Below are positions 10,773-20,845 of a stretch of 64,000 nt of DNA, piece after piece. Source of the stretch: Culex pipiens pallens (taxonomy: Eukaryota; Arthropoda; Insecta; Diptera; Culicidae); the NCBI RefSeq assembly GCF_016801865.2, contig NC_068938.1:195890429-195954428 (forward strand), in the 5' to 3' direction. The notes beneath the pieces are model-generated. The model was not told where the DNA came from. It did not search any database and saw nothing but the letters and a program-made list of their open reading frames with translations. A program made the translations under genes and the position numbers. The number at the start of each line of letters is the position of its first letter. The stretch's first letter is position 1.

Positions 10773-12445
10773 CTACAACTCATCCACGCCCCACTGCTGG
10801 GCGGCACTCCGATCCATCAGCGTGACAAACTCACACTTCTCAAATCGGACATCCCGCAGCCGGGGAAACTTTTCGCGCAGTCCGTCAAAGTGCTGCGTGT
10901 CCAGGTGGCAACAGCTGAACACGATCTGCTCCAGCTTGCTGATCCCCGGCGGACACCGGCTGAAGACACTGCGCCGCAGATGGCCGTTGACCAGTTCGAG
11001 CCGGTGGAGTTGACCGAGGTAGGTCAGCTTGCGGAACGTTCTGGAGGGGACGTCGGCGTAGTCCAGGAAGAAGAGCCGAAGTTCGCGCAGCTGCTGGATG
11101 TGCATCGAGATGACGTCGATGAGTTCGGGGGTTTGCGAGGTGTAGGAACCGATGGTGAGACGCTTTAAATTGACAAATTTGCTGAACGAGTGGGTGGAGT
11201 CCTTGAAGATTTTAAGGTGCAGAGCTTCCAGTTTGGGTAAGTAGACGTAGTGGAAGGATATTTCGTGCGACGAGTAGATATTTGGGAGGGTGAGTATTTT
11301 AAGGTTTTCGAGCAGGGACAGCTTGTCCAGTACGGTGCAGTTGACGACCTTGAGGTGGTCGATTTTGAGCTCGGTGAGGTTGCGCGACGTTTCGCAGATT
11401 GCGAGGAAGATGTTTTCCGCGGTGTACTTTTCCTCGAGGATGAGCCGTTCGAGTCGATCGAGGTGACGGAAGAATCGGAGCTTGAGTCCTGGGCGGTTGG
11501 AGCTGACCGGGATTGGGAAGCTGAACTCGTTCATGATTCCGCGGGTCAGTTTGAGCACCTTTAGCCGATCCAAGGTCAGTGAGTAGATCTCTTCTTCGCC
11601 ACAGTTTGCCGATGTGCAGTCTAGGTGTAGGTGCAGCGTGGTCAAACTATCGGACACGCTCTGGATTAAGGTGGCAATTCCGGGCTGTAGACTCACGTCC
11701 AATGATTCCAGCTTGGGCAGCTGTATCTGCTCCGGTATGACCGACTTTAGCTCAATGTGCGTGATCGTTTGACTTTCGATGATCACGCACGGTCGCACGT
11801 GGTCTCCGCATTGAAGTCTCCGCTGGGGATCGTAGATCAGGTGGAAACTCTTCAGTCTTCCCATGTTTCTAATTGCACTGTTCAGAATCGTGACGAGCAC
11901 GTTCAAATTTGACGACAGTATGATCTTCAAGATCTCAACGCGCTCCAGTCCGCTGGGCCTCAGCAAGTTCAAGATCACATTGAACACATTGTCCGTGAAC
12001 TCGCTCCGGTTGTCGCACATGAACGTAATGTTACTGTAATGGCGACAGGATCTTCGCAGAACCAGCGACATCTGGCGGAGTTCGCACTTTGACTTTCCCT
12101 TGGCCGTTCGACATCGCTGGTAAAGCGAACAAGGAAAAGACGAAGGTAACCGGGATCGACTCGGGGATGATAGCGATGCCGCGTTCGCCTTGACCGCCGC
12201 CAGCTTGGACTGATCGGACCGGTGCAGGTTGATCCGCAGCATGAACCGCCGGATGTAGCTGTCGGAGAAGATGATGTGGCACCAGCGGCGACACGTAAGG
12301 GAGGCATTCTTCAAATCCGACACACTCAAATAGTCAAAGATCATGCAACTTATCTGCAAAAAAGAAAAAAAAACACCTTCAGGAACCCGCCCCAAAACCA
12401 TATGGAAACTCTCACCTCAAAGGGTAGAAACTCGAAACTGGACAT
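10773..12445 (-). CDS. F-box / leucine-rich-repeat protein
   Basis: Two exons on the minus strand. A ten-codon first exon (12445 down to 12416, MSSFEFLPFE) is spliced across a 62-bp intron, donor GTGAG and acceptor TTTTTTGCAG, to a long exon (12353 down to 10773, stop TAG), giving 536 residues. The join recreates the F-box: LPFEISCMIFDYLSVSDLKN at 7-26, then CRRWCHIIF. Without exon 1 the F-box lacks its LP start, which supports this model over an ATG read inside the intron. Residues from about 115 to 520 contain many L-x-x-L-x-L blocks typical of leucine-rich repeats. Family knowledge: such proteins bridge substrates to SCF ubiquitin ligases through Skp1. The substrate is unknown and I cannot assign a specific orthologue. 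Confidence 0.85.
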
Positions 12446-12915
12446 ATTCAACAGGAAGAGTGAGGGAGCAGCGAACCGATCCGCATCCTACACACGGAAT
12501 TGATACGTGTTTCCACCGCGAGACAGAGAAACTATTACGTCCGGAAGTACGGACCGGGCCCCTGGCCGACGCTTCACATGTCTGAGGGCTTCATTCGCTA
12601 GCGCGGAAGTCGCTTTTCTGTTTTTTGCAATTTCGCACACACCTCACGATACCACCCCACAAATCTTTTGGAGGTAAACAAACAGTTCGTGGTGCAGCAG
12701 CAGCAGCAGTGGAACTGCAGTCGTCGTTGCTTTGCGTGGGAGGCACCATCGTATGTGTGTGTACCTACGGCAAGAGTGACATTCCCGGAAGGACATGCGC
12801 AGTACGAGGGCACGTGCTTTTGGCGGAATCCATTGCGCGCGAAATTTGAATTTTGTGTTCGTTAACAAACGTACGGCTTTTAAGTTATTTTTCAAATCTT
12901 ACATAAAATTGGCAT
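12446..12915. other. upstream region of the F-box gene
   Basis: Contains the promoter and leader of the minus-strand gene, with a CAG run at about 12694-12711. Short open frames on both strands look like chance. No TATA box stands out. Confidence 0.35.
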
Positions 12916-13275
12916 GGCAGTGCGTGGCCGAATAGTTACGCTGTCCGCTTTGTAAGCGGATGATTCTGGGTTCGATTCTCATCTGCTGCAACCTTCCATC
13001 GGATGAGGAAGTAAAATGTCGGTCCCGGCCTTGTTTGTTAGGCCGTTAGGTCATTCCAGGTTTAGGAGTCATCTCCATGCCATAAGTATAAACAACACAC
13101 CAAACCAAGCCTACTCCGGTGGAATCGCTGGCGGCGGTTGGACTCACAATCCAAAGGTCGTCAGTTGGGTGGAAGGTTCCTTGGAGTAGAAAGAGGTTTG
13201 GGTGCCCTCCCCATTCAAGCCTTCGGACTCCTAGGTTCGAGCAGAAACTTGTCTGTGATAAAACATTGGTCTTCA
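12916..13275 (+). mobile_element. dimeric tRNA-derived SINE (Thr-like head)
   Basis: The 5' unit has an A-box-like GTGGCCGAATAGTTACGC, a stem-loop TCCGC-TTTGTAA-GCGGA (anticodon-like TGT) and a B-box GGTTCGATTCT. The body (ACCTTCCATCGGATGAGGAA, GTCGGTCCCGGCC, AGGAGTCATCTCC) leads to a second tRNA-like unit with stem TTGGA-CTCACAA-TCCAA and GGTCGTCAGTTGGG. The body and second unit match the SINE at 60340-60735, whose first head is different. Pol III-type promoter boxes plus degenerate folding argue for a retroposon rather than a working tRNA. Confidence 0.8.
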
Positions 13276-13945
13276 ACTTGGTCTTCAATTATCAAAACAA
13301 AAAGCTAATCTTTCTAATTCAAAACAAAATAAACCTTTTATCAATTTCACATGAAAACTTCAAGCAAACATATACCTGCTTCAAAGCACAGGCAAAACAA
13401 CAAAGCTAAACTTTGGACCTTCATCCTGCCATGTAAACAAAACCATGTAATTTCACAGCACAACAATTCAAGCATAACAAATAATCTTTCATGAATTAAA
13501 AGGGTTCCACTTACCGGACCGTGCCATTGTCGTGATCGGGGACTTTCGTTTATAATAAAAACAAAGTAATTGCAATTAACAAACAACACAAATCTTACAA
13601 ATTAACCACAAAACTGATTTGGCAATCTTCATTCTCCCTTTCGGCAGCCGCGCGCTTTCTGCTGTTTTCTCGCTCTTTGTACTCGTTCGCTAGCGCACTC
13701 TCGCGCTCAATGCGCAATCTGTCAATCTAAGGCAATACATATTTTTAAGGGTGCGCCCTTTTTGTTGCGCTTTGAGTGTTTGTAATGTTTATAATAAATA
13801 CACATAACTTATTACATATTATTAATCCTGCAACCCATAATCCCTCGGAGAGATGTGAGCCGGTAACATGGAGTGAAACATTCCCAGCTGCCATGGAATA
13901 CTTCACAGCAGCTTGACAGAAACTTTAACACCATGTTGCATTTCT
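13276..13945. other. intergenic, no gene
   Basis: A CG-richer patch lies at 13640-13720 (GCAGCCGCGCGCTTTCTGCT, then repeated CGCTC/CGCGC). The rest is AT-rich. No coding frame is supported. Confidence 0.35.
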
Positions 13946-14080
13946 AGCAAAACAATGCCAAAGGGCCGTTGTGGGTTTATAAACAAAGAGTGTATCCCTT
14001 TCATGCCAGAAGTAAACATTCTCTAGCGTGAGCAGGACACACTCTTTGTTTACAAACCCATAACGGCCCTTTGGCATTTT
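13946..14080. mobile_element. fold-back element, copy 2
   Basis: Same arms and loop as 6563-6703, starting AGCAAAACAATGCCAAAGGG and returning as GGCCCTTTGGCAT. The far tip of the second arm is lost into a T-run. About 350 bp upstream of the NDUFA9 start. Confidence 0.85.
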
Positions 14081-14426
14081 TTTTTTTTAATTTTTCGATA
14101 CAGCACGAACCCTAAAACAGATTGTAAGAACATTAGTAATCAAACAACTTACTTAACCTCTGTACTACTCTGTGACTTAACCAACTTTTCGACCCAGCTG
14201 ACCCAATGCCCCATTTTATAGCACAAACGCCAGAATCGACCATCAGCTGACGTTTCTTCCGTCAGACGCAACTCGACCGCGATCTGCCACCGCTGCTGCT
14301 GAAGGCAAGTCCGATTTTTCCCATCTTTTCTGTGGGGAACTCGCCGAAGAAATTAAACGAAATTTAAGCCGCTTTTTCCGTCACCTGTGCCGAGTTTGTG
14401 CCATCGGAGGGCCACACTAGCTCGCA
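14081..14426 (+). promoter_or_regulatory. promoter / 5' UTR region of NDUFA9
   Basis: Sequence turns GC-rich from about 14220 (CAGCTGACGTTTCTTCCGTC), as expected for a leader before the ATG at 14427. No TATA box is evident. The transcription start is not resolved. Confidence 0.4.
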
Positions 14427-17400
14427 ATGGCTTCGCTGATCCTGCTGAACGGCGCCCAGCTGGCCAGTGAGTAGCGCCAGATTCGGTCCGAGTGTGTTTT
14501 GTTATGTAATTTGTTTTGGGTCTTTCTTTTTGCAGAGCAACAATCCGGAGCGCTTGGAATCGTGTGTCTGCGGGCCAACTACAGTACCGATGGGCCGCGC
14601 AAGCTGAAGACGACGAACCTGGCCTCGCTGAAGCGTGGTACGGGTGGTAGATCCAGTTTCAACGGGGTTGTTGCGACTGTTTTCGGTGCGACCGGATTCC
14701 TCGGGCGGTACGTTTGCAACAAGCTGGGCAAGATCGGATCGCAGGTGATTATTCCGTACCGTGCGGACCATTACGAGGCGATGCGTTTGAAGCTGTGCGG
14801 TGACCTGGGACAGGTGCTGTTCCATCCGTACCATTTGTGCGACGAGGAATCGATCTACAAGGCGGTCAAGTACTCGAACGTGGTCATCAACCTGGTGGGA
14901 CGTGACTGGGAGACCAAGAACTTTGCCTTCCAGGATGTGCATGTGGAGGGAGCGCGGCGTTTGGCGCGCATTGCCAAGCAGGCCGGCGTGGAGAAGTTTA
15001 TCCACATTTCGTCGTTGAACGCGACTCCCCACCCGGAACCGATTCTGACCAAGGAGGGAAGCAAGTTCTTGAAGAGCAAGTACGCCGGTGAGAAGGCCGT
15101 TCGCGAGGAGTTCCCCGATGCGATCGTGTTCCGCCCGTCGGACATCTACGGTCAGGAGGATCGCTTCCTGCGGTATTATGCGCACATCTGGCGCCGGCAG
15201 TTCCGTGGAATGCCGCTGTGGTACTCCGGAGAGCGCACCATCAAGCAGCCCGTGTACTGCGGAGATGTCGCTCAGGGCATCGTGAACGCCATCAAGGATT
15301 CGGACAGCCAGGGCCAGACGTACCAGGCGGTGGGTCCCCGTCGGTACAAGCTGTCGGAGCTGGTCGATTGGTTCCACCGGGAGATGCGCAAGGACAAGGA
15401 GTGGTGGGGCTACCAGCGGTACGATCTGCGCTACGATCCGACGTTCATGATTAAGGTCAAGCTGACGGAGTTTATCTGCCCGTCGTTCCCGGTGGGAGAT
15501 TTGCACACGGAGCGCGTCGAGCGGGAGTACGTCACGGACGACGTGAAGAAGGGAGTGCCGACGCTGGAGGATTTGGGCGTGAACCTGACGATGATGGAGG
15601 ATCAGGTGAGTTGGTTTACTGTTTTCTATTTGTGTCAGAATGCTTTTTAAAATGTTTTTTTTTTTTGCAATTCCGTCGTGAAACTAAATTCCCGTCATTC
15701 TTGAACGACGAAAAAGCCTACCAAAAATAACAGAATCGAATAGCAACACTTTTCAAAATAAATGCTGAAAAGTTCTACTTTTCAGCACTCAAATGGGTGC
15801 TGAAAAGTTGAACTTTTCAGCACTTGTTTCGAAAAGTAACACTTTTCAACATTTTTTTGATTAAAACGATTTATTGACAAAATACATGAATATTTAACAT
15901 AAAATTTCACTCAGTGTGTGTTTTTTGGAATTGCAAAAAATGTTGTATGGAACTCGTTGCAAAACTTGATTTTTTCAGCACTCTTCGTATTTATAAATGT
16001 ACGACTCGTGTTGAAAAAATGCTCTTTTTGCAACTTGTTGCATAAACTACTACTCTAGCACTGAAATGGATGCTGAAAAGTGGAACTTTTCAGCACTTGT
16101 TAGGAAAATTTGTACTTTTCGACATTTTTTTTATTAAAACGATTCATTGACTCAATGCATGAACAATTGTCCTATAATTCTGTTTAAATGGTGTTTTTCG
16201 GAATTGCCAAAAAACGTTGTATGGAACTCGTTGCAAAACTTGATTTTTTCAATACTTGTAGTATTTATATTAGGCTGGTACAAATATTTTTAAAAGTTTT
16301 TGTCACCCCCCCCCCCCCCTTCAAAATTGGCCCGAGAAATCAGGGGGCAAAAAAAATATTTTTACAATAAACTTCAAAATTTCAATGAACATTCAAGTGC
16401 AACCAACTGAAATCAAATTAAAATACATTCTCCTGCGTTTAAAATCATTTTTAGCATGTTTGGGTTTATTAAAAAATCTTAATATTTTTTGAAAATTTTC
16501 GATGCAAAATCTTTTTTTTCGATACAATTTTTGTTTTTGTCAGATCTTAGATTTTTTGAAACCTAATGATTGCAAAACAACTGAACTAGTGTAAAATGCA
16601 TTTTAAAACACTTTTTTCATTTAATTGTGAAGACTATGGCTTGTTATTTAAATTTTTATATTTTTTTATTTTTTTGCCCCCCCCCCCCTTGACCTCGGCC
16701 AGGGCCGAGGGACAAAAACCTTTTAAATATTTGCATCGGCCTTATTGATTTTAAATTTACGACTCGTACTAAAAAATCTTCTTTTTGCAACTTGTTGCAT
16801 GAACTACTTTTAGCTGATAGTACTCAAAATTTAATAAATGTTTGAAGCTCTTTGAAAAAAAAAAAAAAAAGTTGTTCCCTTGGTTTTTCAGACTGATTTT
16901 GAAAAATATTTGCACACGCCTTAGTGTAAAAAAAACTATGTGGAATCTCACTAAAAAGTTGTTGTTTATTTTATTAACGTGACCTTAACCTAGATAGGTC
17001 ATTAGGGTGTAATATCAAAATCGATTTTCCAGCACAGCACTTTTTCAGTTCCTTTTGGGGTCCTAAACAACTCCCCAAAGTTTGGGACCAATTGGTTTAG
17101 TCCTCACTTTGCGCAAAGCGATTCAATTTTCCATATAAATTTGTATGGAGAAAACCCTTTTTTGGGTTTTGATATTTATTAAATCCACGTTTCATGCCAT
17201 ATCAAAACCGGACTCATATTCGGATGCTCTGGAAGGTGCTCTACAACTTTGCCGAAGAGAGTATGGTGCTAACTTGCTCCTGAAAGAAGATATAGAGCCC
17301 TCAAAACTCGTCTAAAACGTGATTTTCGAGCAAAAAACACGTTTTAGACGAGTTTTGAACACGCTGTATCTTTTTTTAGGGGCAAGCTAGCACCATACTC

Positions 17401-20204
17401 TCTTCTGGAAAGTTGTAGAGCAGATTCCAGAGCATCCGAATATGAGTCCGGTTTTGATATAGCATGAAACGTGGATTTAATAAATATCAAAACCCAAAAA
17501 AAGGGTTTTCTCCATACAAATTTATATGGAAAATTGAATCGCTTTGCGCAAAGTGAGGACTAAACCAATTGGTCCCAAACTTTGGGGAGTTGTTGAGGAC
17601 CCCAATAGGAACTGAAAAAGTGCTGTGCTCACTAAATTTGGACAACTTCATTTTTTTCCATACAACCATATTACACCCTAATAGGTCATACGTCACTTTC
17701 ACTAAAAAGTTGTTGTTGTTTATTTTATTAACGTGACTTTAACCTATTCACTAAAAAGAGCTGGGCAAAATTTCCTTACATAATTGACCAATACTTTCCA
17801 TAAATTTCACGAAATTTGATGAAATTTGCCTTAATTTTTTTATTTATCGATAGGTCATTTTTGGCTAAAAACGTACCTCAATTTTCAACAAATGCCAAAT
17901 TACAGGTTTGTGCGATTTTTTTGTTAGGTTTCCTTAAAATTTCCCCAACACCACCCATCAAATCGAATTATGTTTGATTGATAAAAATATGTGACATTGT
18001 AAAAATCGTAAAAAAATACTTTGATCCTATTTCTAAATTTATAAATTTAAAAATTAAAAATTTCAAGCGCTCAGAAATTTGAAAATCTTATTTTTAAAAA
18101 TTCTGAAATTTTAATTTTTTTTAAACTTTTAAGTTCTAAAATTCAAAAAAAATCTAAAATTTTAAAATTCCTAAAATAAAAAACTAAAAATATCTGAACA
18201 TGTTAAAAAAATAGAAATAATTTAATAAATTCATAATTCATAAAAAACCCTAAAAGCTTCAAGTTTAAAAAATTTATAAATAATTATTAAATTTAAGATT
18301 TTTTTAAACTCATAAATTTTATAATTAGTAATTCTAAAATATAAAAACGCATCAATACATAAAAAGAATAAAATGTTTAAAAAAATCTAAAAATCTAAAA
18401 TATTTAATAAATTTCTAAAATTCTAAATTTAAAACAAAAATCTAAAAAATCTAAAAGGAAAAAAGTCCGTCAATACCTCGATATTTTCAAACCTAATTAT
18501 TGGAAAGCAACTGTACGGCTGTAAAAAACATTTTAAAACACTTTTTTCATCCAAATGTTGAAACCTAGGCTTGTAATTTCAATTTTTTATTTTTTGCTGA
18601 GGGCAGGGTTACCAGGTCTGAAGAGTAAAAAATCTGGCAAAAAATCTGGGAAAAATCTGGCAAGCCACTTTTCTCAAAGTAATGAGCGATTTTTTGTTCA
18701 AAAACTGTGTATTTTCACTTTTTATACATTATAGCTTCACAATATAAACAAAATACGTCAATAAAACAATGTGAGGAAGAAATAGAAAATTATTTTTTTC
18801 TAATTGGCGCTCAAAAAATCTGGCAATGCCAGATTTATCTGGCAACCTGGCACCCCTGGCTGAGGGAAATAAACTTTGAAAAATATTTGCAACGGCCTTA
18901 TTTCTTAAATTAAATTTTTAAAATTCCAGATGCAAAAATAGATAAAATCTCAAAAAAATGTAAATTCAATGAATTTAAAATTTCCCAAATTAAAAAACAA
19001 AATTTCACGAGTCGATTTTCTTTTTTCAAAATTTAGGTCCTTAAATATTACTCCAAATTGATCCAAAGATGACGGCTAATATTGCGGTTTTTAAGATTTC
19101 AAGAGTTTATGAATTTAAATTTCCAAATTTATGCATTTGAATTTTTAAATATTAGAATTCTAAAACATATAATTTGTTTTTTTTTATTCAAAAGAAAAAA
19201 TCTTAAATTTTAAAATAGAATTATTCCAAAGTTTAATAGTGTCAAATTATGGAAATACAAAAAATGGAGATTAAAAAATGAAGGAATTTAATAACAAAGT
19301 TAATCAATACAAAATTCCAAAAAATAGAACCCTGCAAATTAGGAAATCTGGAAATCAAAAAAAGTTTAATAATTTATTAAAAACAACAAAAAAATTAAAA
19401 TTTCAGAAAATAATTTCAAATTTAAAAAATGTTGCTACAATTGTGCTACAATTTTCAAATGTGTATATTTTAAAATTCCAGATGCAAAAATAGATAAAAT
19501 CTTGAGTTTTTTAAAAAGTCCAAAAAACCAAATTTCAACTTTTTGCTTGTTGGGTGTCTTTGAAACCGCCTTGAGTCAGGGGTATTCAAAAAGCAAAAAC
19601 TTTATGGTTTATGGATGGTCCCTAATTAAGAAATCACAAATAAAAAAAATATTCTAAATTGAAGTAGGTACCTATCAGAGATTTTAAAAATTTAAATGCA
19701 TTTCGTTCTTGATTATCCGAAGTCTTCGCCAAAATTTCACTCCGGATATCAAGTCACGATTTTCTTTATCTGAAAATTTAGGTAATAAAGTATTACTCCA
19801 AAAATCATTAAAAGTTATCTGATTTTCTGTAAATTAAAATGACGGTGGTTTATAAAATTTCAATTTAATTTTTAAATTTTTGCATTTAATTTTTTAAATA
19901 TTTGAATTTTTATACATATTTTGAATTCTGTATTTTTTTCTGTTTCAATATTTTCATTTTTGTTTAACCAAGATTCTAAATCGCACGCAAGTTGGCCAAA
20001 AATTTATTTAACATTTGTTTAAGGAATCTATTTTTAGAAGCAACATTAAATATTCAAACAAAAAGTCAGTTTAGAAAATAACCTTTTTTCTCTCTCCCCC
20101 CCTTCCAGGTCCCGTGGGAGCTGAGACCGTACCGGGCCGCCCTGTACTACGACGCCGAGCTGGGCGAGTTTGAGAAGCCGGCGCCGCCCCAGTTTCTGCA
20201 CTAA
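14427..20204 (+). CDS. NDUFA9: NADH dehydrogenase (ubiquinone) 1 alpha subcomplex subunit 9 (39 kDa)
   Basis: Three exons: 14427-14466, 14536-15605 and 20109-20204 (stop TAA), giving 401 residues, close to animal homologues. All splice sites are GT-AG, and the codon split at the first junction rebuilds AAG. The short hydrophobic N terminus with few acidic residues fits mitochondrial import. A Rossmann NAD(P)-binding glycine motif, GATGFLG, is at residues 64-70. KYAGEK at 195-200 resembles the YxxxK of atypical short-chain dehydrogenases, and FRPSDIYGQED and QPVYCGDVAQGI are family blocks. Family knowledge: the protein is an accessory subunit of respiratory complex I on the matrix side and binds NADPH structurally. 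The last 31 residues come from exon 3, 4.5 kb away across a transposon-filled intron. Confidence 0.95.
15665..16150. mobile_element. dispersed repeat family with ACTTTTCAGCAC motifs (in NDUFA9 intron 2)
   Basis: Carries repeated GCTGAAAAGT / ACTTTTCAGCAC pairs, the phrase GGAACTCGTTGCAAAACTTG twice, and TGCAACTTGTTGCAT. The same phrases recur at 34215-35290, 35690-35770 and 63735-64000. It appears to be two tandem or nested copies of a MITE-like element. Limits are approximate. Confidence 0.65.
16273..16741. mobile_element. 469-bp MITE, PIF/Harbinger-like (TTA TSD), with C-runs
   Basis: Starts GGCTGGTACAAATATTTTTA and ends TTTAAATATTTGCATCGGCC, flanked by TTA at 16270-16272 and 16742-16744. 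Two internal poly-C tracts (about 16305 and 16677) sit just inside the ends. Its 3' half recurs at 18480-18897, and a related end lies at 50340-50425. Confidence 0.75.
17005..17678. mobile_element. 674-bp palindromic element, TA-flanked
   Basis: An inverted repeat with arms of about 310 bp, starting GGGTGTAATAT and ending ATATTACACCC, centred near 17340 (AACACGTTTTAGACGAGTTT and complement). TA is present on both sides. The flanks also repeat each other (TTATTAACGTGACCTTAACC at about 16970 and a near copy at about 17726). No coding frame. Confidence 0.85.
18480..18897. mobile_element. copy of the 16273-16741 MITE, split by a hAT MITE
   Basis: 18480-18603 matches the middle of the 16273 element (CATTTTAAAACACTTTTTTC), and 18859-18897 matches its end (AATATTTGCAACGGCC followed by TTA). 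Between them lies the 255-bp insertion described separately. The 5' end is worn away. Confidence 0.7.
18604..18858. mobile_element. 255-bp non-autonomous hAT element with 8-bp TSD
   Basis: Terminal inverted repeats CAGGGTTACCAGGT and ACCTGGCACCCCTG (12 of 14 positions pair) are flanked by the same 8 bp, GCTGAGGG, at 18596-18603 and 18859-18866. An 8-bp duplication with CAGGG termini is the hAT signature. The interior repeats AAAATCTGGCA. No transposase. Confidence 0.88.
18901..20108. other. remainder of NDUFA9 intron 2
   Basis: AT-rich. 19545-19600 contains GAAACCGCCTTGAGTCAGGG, a fragment of the repeat seen at 56820-57100. About 19690-19760 has weak similarity to pogo-like MITE ends (TTATCCGAAGTC). 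The branch/acceptor tract before 20109 is TCTCTCCCCCCCTTCCAG. Confidence 0.5.
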
Positions 20205-20845
20205 AGTAGCGAGCGAGAGGTATGTAATTCGAACCCAACATTTTTTTTCTCGTAAATCCAGCAAATCTTCGTGTGTCCATCAGAACCGGTTGCAGAATAA
20301 ACACACACTAATTGAAAGTTAGTAAGACGGTGTTGTTGGCTTGATTGATGAGAGAGTATTGGGAAATGTCCTTTCTTTTCGGAAAATTAAAAAAAAAGTC
20401 AATTGGTTGATGGAACGTCTAAAAGCATCTATTTCCTCTCCGAATAGACGGACAAAACTGATAAAATAAAGGTTCTACTTATCTAGAGTAATCGATTACG
20501 ACACGGGTATCACGGTTCTTTTGGGTTTTCCTTTTTTGTTTGCGGGATATAAATAGTTATTTTTATAAGTAGTTTTTTTTAGTAAACACGGCTAGAGACA
20601 CGATTTTTAGCTGAAAAGAGGGGAGCGAATTTGCTGCGATTGCACACACACCGAAATGAGATCGAACTGGCGCTCTCTAGTAAACACTTTGAAGACTCTA
20701 TAGAAGGAGCGGCCAGTTCGCCCCGGGGACGGGGTCTACAGATAAACACGGTGCACGATATTCATAGATATATAGATATTGCATTCTTCTACTGTTTGTT
20801 TTTTTTGGAATCGAATGGCACCTCCGGAAGTCGCGCCTGCGGCGT
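20205..20845. other. convergent intergenic region (3' UTRs of NDUFA9 and Ric-8)
   Basis: NDUFA9 ends at 20204 and has AATAAA near 20296. Ric-8 runs the other way and ends at 20846. Stop-to-stop distance is 641 bp, and the two 3' UTRs could overlap. No further gene seen. Confidence 0.5.

Noticed and set aside
12100..12200. Possible extra 44-bp GT-AG intron in the F-box gene (around PSRSRLPSS)
   Set aside because: The frame is open through it and 44 bp is shorter than the other introns seen here (55-69 bp), so I kept the exon intact.
14502..15506. 334-codon open frame on the minus strand
   Set aside because: It lies opposite the NDUFA9 second exon and reflects GC-rich codon use there. The plus-strand protein has clear homology.
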